Shown: positions 42,874-49,554 of the stretch, in pieces
Layout of the letters: each line of letters begins with the position of its first letter
Position numbering within the stretch: position 1 is the first letter of the stretch
Assembly: GCA_023439045.1 (NCBI GenBank)
Contig: JAEXOY010000015.1
Location: 62,001 to 126,000, forward strand
Reading direction: 5' to 3'
Length of the DNA: 64,000 nucleotides
Origin: Bacillota bacterium
Lineage (GTDB): Bacteria > Bacillota > Clostridia > Acetivibrionales > DSM-1351
Position numbers and translations under genes: made by a program
Notes under the pieces: model-generated
What the model saw: only the letters and a program-made list of their open reading frames with translations
Databases searched by the model: none
What the model was told of the DNA's origin: nothing

Positions 42874-43959
42874 ATGAGATTAGAAAGGCAGAAGGATGGT
42901 TACTTCCTGGATGTCCTTAGATTAATGGCGCCAGGTACAAGCTTAAGGGAAGGCTTAGAGAATATTCTTAAGGCTAGGACTGGTGCATTAATCGTTATTG
43001 GTGATTCACCTGAAGTTATAAAAATAGTGGACGGTGGCTTTAATATTAATAAGCCATATACCCCCTCACATCTATATGAATTGGCAAAAATGGACGGTGC
43101 AATCATTATAAGCAAGGATTTAAAATCCATACTCTATGCCAATGCGCTTTTAATCCCCGATTCAACAATAGAAACCTGTGAGACAGGTACCAGACATAAG
43201 ACCGCAGAAAGATTTGCCAAGCAGACAGGTGAGATAGTGCTCTGCATTTCTCAAAGAAGAAATGTTATTACTCTTTATAAGGAAAACAGGAAATACATAC
43301 TAAAGGATACCTCAAATATTTTAACCAGGGCTAATCAGGCACTGCAGACTCTTGAAAAATACAAAAAGGTTTTAGACAATTCAATAAATAAGCTAAATGT
43401 TTTAGAATTTGAAGATATGGTCACTACAAGTGATGTATGCTTTGTAATTCAAAGAACAGAAATGGTTATGCGAATTGTTGATGAGATTGATAGATATATC
43501 TGCGAGCTGGGTAATGAAGGAAGACTCATAAGTATGCAATTGGAAGAGCTGCTACTTAATGTAGAGGACAATGCAAAGCTAGTAATTGAAGATTATGTTG
43601 TTAAAAAAGATGGAGTTGCAGTTACCGACCTTATTAAGAGTGTCAGAAGTCTTTCCAATGAGGAATTAATGGATCTTAACAATATTATGAAGATATTAGG
43701 GTATGCATCAGGTACAGGGGCACTTGATATTGACGTTTTCCCAAGGGGCTACAGAATAATGTCCAGACTCCCCAGGCTTCCAATTAGTGTAATGAGAAAC
43801 ATTGTGGCACAGTTCTCCACGCTTCAAAATATATGTCATGCAAGCATAGAAGAACTTGATAATGTGGAGGGTATAGGAGAAATCCGAGCAAAATCAATTA
43901 ATGATGGGCTTAGAAGGATTAGGGAACAAACTCTCATGGACAAGAGGGGCTTTTTCTAA
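42874..43959 (+). CDS. disA: DNA-integrity scanning diadenylate cyclase DisA
   Basis: 361 residues. Makes c-di-AMP from two ATP and scans DNA for branched intermediates, delaying sporulation when damage is met. The DAC domain (about 10-140) carries KMDGAIIIS and GTRHKTAERFA; a helical linker follows, then a C-terminal RuvA-like helix-hairpin-helix part (VEGIGEIRAKSI). GGAGGT at 42857-42862 and AGGAG right before the ATG are both visible. The radA-disA pairing is conserved, since RadA restrains DisA in B. subtilis. Confidence 0.96.
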   Translation: MRLERQKDGYFLDVLRLMAPGTSLREGLENILKARTGALIVIGDSPEVIKIVDGGFNINKPYTPSHLYELAKMDGAIIISKDLKSILYANALLIPDSTIETCETGTRHKTAERFAKQTGEIVLCISQRRNVITLYKENRKYILKDTSNILTRANQALQTLEKYKKVLDNSINKLNVLEFEDMVTTSDVCFVIQRTEMVMRIVDEIDRYICELGNEGRLISMQLEELLLNVEDNAKLVIEDYVVKKDGVAVTDLIKSVRSLSNEELMDLNNIMKILGYASGTGALDIDVFPRGYRIMSRLPRLPISVMRNIVAQFSTLQNICHASIEELDNVEGIGEIRAKSINDGLRRIREQTLMDKRGFF

Positions 43960-43990
43960 TTTGATTTAATAATAAAATGAATATAAAATA

Positions 43991-44016
43991 AGCCGCTAGC
44001 ATAGCGGCTGTTTTTT
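43991..44016 (+). terminator. Terminator of radA-disA
   Basis: AGCCGCTA (43991-43998), loop GCA, TAGCGGCT (44002-44009), G, then six T. Confidence 0.92.
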
Positions 44017-44030
44017 CTATAGGAGATTAT

Positions 44031-44426
44031 TTATCTAAGGTTATACTTTCCAAGCATTTGAATCCTGTCATTTTCCTTTAAAATGATATCATATAGGTTT
44101 AGGTCAAGAGCATTGCACAAAGATGCAAGATAGAACATGTTACGTCCCATATCTCTTTCTATGGCGTCACGACAGTTGTCACATAACGAACCTTCAATAT
44201 GGTTCTGAATAACATCCTGTACCTGGTCAAAACTGGCATCATCAGGTATATTCTGCTTTTTAGCAGTAATTTTAAGACAACCGCACTGGGTGACTGACTT
44301 AATAATTGCTCTGTTAACCCGTGAGTTTGAGTCTTGATATTTGGTAACTAAATCCAGTATGCTTCTATTCCTAACCAACAACTCCTGAGCAGTGTATTGA
44401 AAATCATCAATAAGAATGTCCTTCAT
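44031..44426 (-). CDS. Small cysteine-containing protein of unknown function
   Basis: 131 residues from ATG 44426, 8 bases after AAAGGA; the TTG 21 bases upstream lies before that site. The protein is mostly helical and has two cysteine pairs (CGCLKI and CDNC), which could bind zinc. The C-terminal helix NMFYLASLCNALDLNLYDII resembles the end of small MazG-like or DUF1573-associated clostridial proteins, but I cannot name the family with confidence. It is transcribed divergently from carD from its own consensus promoter. Confidence 0.7.
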   Translation of the reverse strand: MKDILIDDFQYTAQELLVRNRSILDLVTKYQDSNSRVNRAIIKSVTQCGCLKITAKKQNIPDDASFDQVQDVIQNHIEGSLCDNCRDAIERDMGRNMFYLASLCNALDLNLYDIILKENDRIQMLGKYNLR

Positions 44427-44482
44427 ATCTATTGTCCTTTCACTCAAGGATAAGCTTAAATGCTATATTTCATGCTATTATT

Positions 44483-44511
44483 ATTATACGTGTACTGTTA
44501 TATGCTGTCAA
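44483..44511 (-). promoter_or_regulatory. Consensus promoter of the small cysteine protein gene
   Basis: Read on the minus strand: TTGACA (44511-44506), 17-base spacer, TATAAT (44488-44483). Leader about 50 bases. Confidence 0.88.
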
Positions 44512-44568
44512 ACAAAAACAAATATTTTTTAATATACTAAAAAAAATTACTATAATTGCCATCTTCTT

Positions 44569-44597
44569 TTGACAAGGCAAGTCCTTTGTAGTATACT
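44569..44597 (+). promoter_or_regulatory. Promoter of carD
   Basis: TTGACA (44569-44574), 17-base spacer, TATACT (44592-44597). The leader to carD is about 110 bases. Confidence 0.88.
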
Positions 44598-44629
44598 AAA
44601 TTTTAGAGATAATACCGAAAATCACATTG

Positions 44630-44655
44630 AACGCACTCTTCTTAAGTGCGTTTTA
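44630..44655 (+). promoter_or_regulatory. Terminator-like hairpin in the carD leader
   Basis: AACGCACT (44630-44637) and AGTGCGTT (44645-44652) form a perfect 8-bp stem followed by TTA and later CTTTTT. It lies between the promoter and the coding region, so it may attenuate or insulate transcription. No anti-terminator is obvious. Confidence 0.5.
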
Positions 44656-44714
44656 CTGCTTTTTGGATATACAAAAGATTAAGACATTCGCGTTATTTTT
44701 TGTGGGGGTTGCTT

Positions 44715-45194
44715 ATGTATAACGTTGGGGACAAGATTGTATATCCCATGCATGGTGCAGGTGTGATAGAATCCATTGAAGAGAGGGAAATACTTGGCAG
44801 GCGATGCAGCTATTATGTCATGAAAATCCCGATCGGTGATTTAAAAGTAATGATTCCTACAGACAATGTCGACGAAATCGGTGTTAGGGATGTTATTAGT
44901 ATTTCTGATGCAGACAAGGTGTTTACTATATTGAGTTGTGACTGCAGTGAATGCTCAGCAAACTGGAATAAACGATATAGGGAAAACATGATAAAAATCA
45001 AAAGTGGAAACATTTTTGAGGTTGCCGAGGTAGTACGCTCACTTATGCAACGTGACCGTGATAGAGGACTATCGACGGGGGAAAGAAAAATGCTTGCTAG
45101 TGCAAAGCAAATATTAATTAGTGAGTTAGTTCTTGCAAAAGGATTAAATCAGCACGAGGTAGAAACAAAAATTGTTGAAAATCTTAATGGCTGA
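44715..45194 (+). CDS. CarD/CdnL-family transcription regulator
   Basis: 159 residues. The N-terminal RNA polymerase interaction domain (VGDKIVYPMHGAGVIESIEE, with YYVMKIP) and a helical C-terminal domain match CarD/CdnL proteins, which bind the polymerase beta subunit and stabilise open complexes at promoters including those of rRNA. ATG 44715 is 6 bases after GGGGG; the longer frame would start within the leader hairpin region and is rejected. It leads a probable operon with the PIN/TRAM gene and ispD. Confidence 0.92.
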   Translation: MYNVGDKIVYPMHGAGVIESIEEREILGRRCSYYVMKIPIGDLKVMIPTDNVDEIGVRDVISISDADKVFTILSCDCSECSANWNKRYRENMIKIKSGNIFEVAEVVRSLMQRDRDRGLSTGERKMLASAKQILISELVLAKGLNQHEVETKIVENLNG

Positions 45195-45226
45195 GTTGCT
45201 TATTACCTTTTGAAGGAGATTTAAGA

Positions 45227-46285
45227 GTGCTAAATAGAATAATAACTGTTTCTTTTTCATTTCTTGGAGCCATTACAGGCTTTACAATTTTACGTACTAT
45301 ATTTATTGAAAATAATATTGTTCTTAATACTAACGCGAGGAATGCGCTTTATATATTGTGCTCCTTAGCTTTTTGTGCCTTATTCTATTTTATTGCCAGT
45401 AAGATTATTGAATATGTTGGCTCATTTATTGATGATGTTGAAAATAGGCTAGCTTCTATTACATTAGCAGAGCTGTTTATGTGTGCCTTAGGACTAATTA
45501 TTGGGCTTATTGTTGCAAACCTTGTCAGCATTCCAATACTCAAGATTGAAGTTATTGGTCTACCAATCTCGGTAATGTTGAACCTTCTATTTGGCATGCT
45601 AGGAGTTGTACTTGCTCTTCGCAAAAGGAATGAAAATATATTTGATATGTTTAAGGATTCAAAATCAGGGCATTCCAGAAATAGTCAGACAACAAACTAT
45701 AAAATACTTGATACTAGTACCATTATCGATGGAAGAATTCTCGATGTAAGTAATACGGGATTTATTGATGGGGAGTTTATTATTCCATCTTTTATATTAG
45801 AGGAATTAAGACATATTTCTGATTCCCAGGACGCTCTTAGACGGGCCAGAGGAAGAAGAGGATTAGATATATTAAATCTTTTGCAAAAAGAGGGCAAAGT
45901 CAATGTCCGCATAGAAGAGTATGATTTACCCGACAACATTGAGGTTGATGAGAAGCTTTTGCGTACTGCCCAAAAGCTGAAGGGAAATCTTATAACAACA
46001 GATTATAATTTGAGTAAGGTTGCAAAACTAAAGGGTATAAAGGTACTAAATATTAACGATTTGGCAAATTCAGTTAAGCCAATAGCATTGCCCGGTGAGG
46101 AAATGGACGTTCTTATTGTTAAAGAGGGCAAGGAAAATGGCCAAGGCGTTGCGTTTTTAGATGATGGAACAATGGTAGTTGTTGAAAGTGGCAGAAAGTA
46201 TGTTGGAGAACAGATTCCTGTACAAGTGACTAGTGTTTTGCAGACTTCATCAGGCAGACTTGTTTTTGCCAAACTGAATAAGTAG
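45227..46285 (+). CDS. PIN/TRAM-domain membrane protein (YacL-like)
   Basis: 352 residues. Four membrane helices (about 5-28, 40-62, 78-102 and 108-128) anchor a cytoplasmic PIN nuclease-like domain (about 155-275; acidic residues in ILDTSTIIDGRI, ILEELR and ITTDYNLSKVA) and a C-terminal TRAM domain (about 285-350) that binds RNA. The PIN acid residues are intact, so RNase activity is plausible but unproven for this family. The GTG start follows AAGGAGA. It lies between carD and ispD as in many Firmicutes. Confidence 0.9.
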   Translation: MLNRIITVSFSFLGAITGFTILRTIFIENNIVLNTNARNALYILCSLAFCALFYFIASKIIEYVGSFIDDVENRLASITLAELFMCALGLIIGLIVANLVSIPILKIEVIGLPISVMLNLLFGMLGVVLALRKRNENIFDMFKDSKSGHSRNSQTTNYKILDTSTIIDGRILDVSNTGFIDGEFIIPSFILEELRHISDSQDALRRARGRRGLDILNLLQKEGKVNVRIEEYDLPDNIEVDEKLLRTAQKLKGNLITTDYNLSKVAKLKGIKVLNINDLANSVKPIALPGEEMDVLIVKEGKENGQGVAFLDDGTMVVVESGRKYVGEQIPVQVTSVLQTSSGRLVFAKLNK

Positions 46286-46291
46286 AAGGGA

Positions 46292-47026
46292 CTGGTTGAT
46301 ATTTTTTCCAAAACAAAGTCAGATTCGCGTATATATGCAATAGTAACAGCTGCCGGCTCAGGCTCTCGAATGAAGTCAGATATCAATAAGCAGTATATTG
46401 AATTGTCAGGAATTCCTGTTTTGGCAAGAACAATAATGGCATTTCAAAACTGTGATAACATACAGGGAATTATTATTGTTATCAATGAAAAGGATATTAT
46501 TTATTGCAAGAAAAACATTATAGATAAATATAATTTGAATAAAGTCAAAAAAATAGTAGCAGGTGGAGCAGAACGACAAATTTCAGTATTTAATGGACTA
46601 AAGAGCATTCAATCGGACGAATGCGATATTGTGCTTATTCATGATGGTGCAAGGCCATTTATACAGAAGTGTCATATAGAAGCCTGTATTGATGCGGTAT
46701 ATGAAAGTGGAGCATGCGGAATTGGTGTCAGAGTTAAGGATACCTTGAAAGTTTCAGACGAAAACAATTTTGTTTGTCAAACTCCGGACAGGAGCAGGCT
46801 ATGGAGCATTCAAACTCCGCAAGCTTTTTTTTATCCTGCCATAATGTATGCACACCAAACAGCAGCAGATGAAGGCTTTATTGGTACAGATGATCTGATG
46901 CTTGTTGAAAGAATGGGAACTAAACCCAAAATTGTAGAAGGAAGCTATAACAACATAAAAATAACCACCCCTGAAGACCTTGTGTTTGGGGAGGCTATTC
47001 TAAATAATTTGGCTAATTCTCAGTAG
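46292..47026 (+). CDS. ispD: 2-C-methyl-D-erythritol 4-phosphate cytidylyltransferase IspD
   Basis: About 244 residues. Third step of the MEP isoprenoid pathway, using CTP. The essential nucleotide loop AIVTAAGSGSRMKSD, with the following KQY and later DGARPF, GVRVKDTLK and SIQTPQAF, match IspD. The first ATG (46370) lies inside that loop and would delete the CTP site, and it has no ribosome site. The frame is open back to the preceding gene's stop (46283-46285) without ATG, GTG or TTG. AGAAGGG at 46284-46290 points to a rare start: CTG 46292 or ATT 46301. I use 46292 as the outer limit. Confidence 0.9.
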   Translation: MVDIFSKTKSDSRIYAIVTAAGSGSRMKSDINKQYIELSGIPVLARTIMAFQNCDNIQGIIIVINEKDIIYCKKNIIDKYNLNKVKKIVAGGAERQISVFNGLKSIQSDECDIVLIHDGARPFIQKCHIEACIDAVYESGACGIGVRVKDTLKVSDENNFVCQTPDRSRLWSIQTPQAFFYPAIMYAHQTAADEGFIGTDDLMLVERMGTKPKIVEGSYNNIKITTPEDLVFGEAILNNLANSQ

Positions 47027-47035
47027 TAATATTTT

Positions 47036-47506
47036 TTAGACTGCTGTTACACAACAAAAGGCCTGTATTCCAAGTCCTTGTCCAAAAGCTGTCAAACCTT
47101 CTCCGGTGGTGGCAGTTATACCTACACAATTATCGGGTATATCCAAAAGGTTCGCAATTGCTTTCCTCATCTCTGGTATTTTTGGAGTAATCTTGGGGTA
47201 GCTACATTCTATTGATACTGATACGTGAACTATTTTATGAGCCGTTAAGTATTTAAGTGCTTCCTTAACATATATTGCACTGTCTTTGATGCCATCTTTA
47301 AGGCACATATCATCACTTATTTTACCCAAAATATTTACACAGGAAACTCCTGAGATTGCATTTGCAAGTGCGTGCAGCACTACATCAGCATCGCTGTTAC
47401 CTTCAAGCGGTTTAACTCCTTCGAATATTACCCCGCCTAAAACAAACTTTTTATTGGTACTTGGTTCTTCAAATCTATGGCTATCTTGGCCTATTCCAAC
47501 CTTCAT
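47036..47506 (-). CDS. ispF: 2-C-methyl-D-erythritol 2,4-cyclodiphosphate synthase IspF
   Basis: 156 residues. Cyclises CDP-methylerythritol 2-phosphate in the MEP pathway; works as a trimer with active-site zinc. Motifs MKVGIGQDSHRF (zinc ligands D8 and H10), EGNSDADVVLHA and ATTGEGLTAFGQG are intact. ATG 47506 has AAAGGA 8 bases upstream; the longer frame has no support. It is convergent with ispD, so the two successive-pathway genes are neighbours but not cotranscribed, an unusual orientation since they are commonly in tandem or fused. Confidence 0.95.
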   Translation of the reverse strand: MKVGIGQDSHRFEEPSTNKKFVLGGVIFEGVKPLEGNSDADVVLHALANAISGVSCVNILGKISDDMCLKDGIKDSAIYVKEALKYLTAHKIVHVSVSIECSYPKITPKIPEMRKAIANLLDIPDNCVGITATTGEGLTAFGQGLGIQAFCCVTAV

Positions 47507-47708
47507 ATTTAAGATCCTTTTTGATTTATTAATTTTATATGTTTTATATATTATGTTAAACACTATTTTTCATCAGTGTTAACATTGATTCATTATATAA
47601 CACTCCTAGGTTTTTATGCAAGGCACACTAAACGATAATATTCAAACTAAAACTAGTTATATTTATGCCAAAAATGGAAATAATATCAATATAAATAGGA
47701 GGGGTTAC

Positions 47709-48575
47709 ATGAAAAGTAATATAACTAAAACATTAGTAGTAACAATTATATTGAGTCTATGCTTGGTACTAGTACCGCAATCATCATCTGTAGAAGGCTC
47801 TTTGGCATATCAGGCAGTTAATTTTAATCAGGCGGTAATTAGTGCAAGTAATGTAAACTTTAGAACTGGCCCTGCAACGACCTTTGATATTATTTGTAAG
47901 CTTCAAAAGGGTGAACGTGTTACCGTAATGGGAAAGCTAGGGGACTGGTATGCTGTTTATTACGGTAAAAATGGAAGAGTAGGCGCCGTAAATAAGGAAT
48001 ACGTTAAGGCAGCCCAAAACGAAGTGCAAAATGTAAGTACCAAACCTGCTACTCAAAAAAATACTAAATCCGATTCGAAAAATACGCAAAATAGCTCTGG
48101 TACAAATAAGACAAGCAACGAGAGTGCAAAAAACAATATCGCTATAAATTCTCAGGCAAGTACTAAACAAGAGATAGAAAAACCTGTAGAAGGTATTCTG
48201 CCAGATGAGCAAAGTCTTCTAGATATGATAAATAGCGAAAGAACCAAAAAAGGCCTTGCAGCTCTCAAGTTTGATGCTGACTTAGTCAATGTAGCAAGGC
48301 TTAAGGCCATTGACATGGACAGAAATAACTACTTCAAGCATGATTCGCCTTATTACGGTACTCCATTTGATATGATGAAAAAAGAAGGCGTGAAATTTAC
48401 TATGGCGGGGGAGAATATAGCGGGAAACACTGAATTAAGCGGTGCGTTAAAAGCATGGATGGATGAAAGCAGCAATAATCTCTTTAATGGAAAGTTTACT
48501 CATACAGGAATAGGTATTGTAGATAGCTCCACCTATGGCAAGATTTTCGTAGTTATGTTTATAAAAAAAGGCTGA
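47709..48575 (+). CDS. Secreted SH3b- and CAP-domain protein
   Basis: 288 residues from ATG 47709, which follows AGGAGGGG. Signal peptide (about 1-30), bacterial SH3 domain (about 40-100, NVNFRTGPATTFDIICKL), a low-complexity S/T/N/K linker (about 103-160) and a C-terminal CAP/SCP domain of YkwD type (about 168-288) with LLDMINSERTKKGL, YFKHDSPY and FTHTGIGI. Such proteins are secreted and often wall-bound; some have spore roles. Biochemical activity of bacterial CAP domains is largely unknown. Confidence 0.9.
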   Translation: MKSNITKTLVVTIILSLCLVLVPQSSSVEGSLAYQAVNFNQAVISASNVNFRTGPATTFDIICKLQKGERVTVMGKLGDWYAVYYGKNGRVGAVNKEYVKAAQNEVQNVSTKPATQKNTKSDSKNTQNSSGTNKTSNESAKNNIAINSQASTKQEIEKPVEGILPDEQSLLDMINSERTKKGLAALKFDADLVNVARLKAIDMDRNNYFKHDSPYYGTPFDMMKKEGVKFTMAGENIAGNTELSGALKAWMDESSNNLFNGKFTHTGIGIVDSSTYGKIFVVMFIKKG

Positions 48576-48593
48576 TTTATTCAGCCTTTTTTT
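48563..48593. terminator. Bidirectional terminator holding both stop codons
   Basis: AAAAAAAGGCTGA (48563-48575), loop TTTAT, TCAGCCTTTTTTT (48581-48593). The left arm ends with the TGA of the CAP gene and the right arm begins with the TGA of the convergent pseudouridine synthase gene. Confidence 0.92.
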
Positions 48594-49477
48594 ATTGACC
48601 TTATATCAAAAGGTGGCTTTATTTCAAAGCTTTTATTATTAAGATAATTTAAGTGGTGTGCAGTGGTTGAGAAATTGAATACCAGCTTATATGCGCACAG
48701 CAGTTGACATTTTGCTGTATATTGTTTGTTTATTGCGTTAGTACCGTATTTTCCATCTCCTATTATAGGGTGGCCTGTGTGAGCTAAATGAGCTCTAATC
48801 TGATGAGTTCTACCAGTAATAAGTTCTACCTCCAAAAGGCTGCAATCTTCAAATGTATCTAATACTTTATATCGAGTTATGATTTTTTGGGAACCTGTGA
48901 TTTTATCATCCGAAATAAATACTCTGCTAATCTGCTCGTTTTTATCTAGGTATGCAATTAACTCGTCCCCATTTTTCTGCATCTGGCCGAAAACAATACA
49001 CTGATAGTATTTTTCAATTTCCTTATCTTTAATCTTTTGAAGAAGTATATCCAATGAGTGTTGATTTTTTGCAGCTATAATTAGACCACTGGTATTTCTA
49101 TCTAATCTATGGCACAATGCAACTTCAGGTCCAAGCTTAGTCTGGAGCTTATCTATAAGTGTGCCCTCCTTCTGGGTTCTATCAGGATGAACAGGCAGGC
49201 CCGCCGATTTATTGGCAATAATTACGTTCTCATCATCATATATTATTGAAAAACCTTCTTCTTCTCTACCTAGCAAAAGCTCATCTATAATATAAATATC
49301 TATTGAATCCCCAGTATTTACTATGTGATCTTCCTTAATTCTAATACCATTGACCTTTATATCTTTCTTTCTCAAGGCTTTATATAGCATACCAGAACTG
49401 ACATTAGGAAAGAAATCTCTGATTACTCTGTCTATTCTTTTACCATTGTGTCTGCTTTGTGCGGTTACGTTTCTCAT
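48581..49477 (-). CDS. RluA-family pseudouridine synthase
   Basis: 298 residues. An N-terminal S4-like RNA-binding domain (about 12-70, RIDRVIRDFF and KVNGIRI) and a catalytic domain with HRLDRNTSGLIIAA, whose aspartate is the catalytic residue, plus ELITGRTHQIRAHLAHTGHPI. It isomerises uridine in rRNA or tRNA; the target (RluD-, RluC- or YhcT/YlyB-like) cannot be fixed from sequence alone. The only nearby AAAGGA is about 16 bases from the ATG, so initiation may be weak. Confidence 0.92.
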   Translation of the reverse strand: MRNVTAQSRHNGKRIDRVIRDFFPNVSSGMLYKALRKKDIKVNGIRIKEDHIVNTGDSIDIYIIDELLLGREEEGFSIIYDDENVIIANKSAGLPVHPDRTQKEGTLIDKLQTKLGPEVALCHRLDRNTSGLIIAAKNQHSLDILLQKIKDKEIEKYYQCIVFGQMQKNGDELIAYLDKNEQISRVFISDDKITGSQKIITRYKVLDTFEDCSLLEVELITGRTHQIRAHLAHTGHPIIGDGKYGTNAINKQYTAKCQLLCAYKLVFNFSTTAHHLNYLNNKSFEIKPPFDIRSIKKG

Positions 49478-49554
49478 ATGTTTAGGAAATGTTTTCCTTT
49501 CAAAAATTTATTGGGCTAGCGTAATATAAGCAGTATTGCTTTGAGTGTATCACA

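Noticed and set aside
46370..47026. ispD starting at ATG 46370
   Set aside because: It removes the CTP-binding loop required by the family and no ribosome binding site precedes it.
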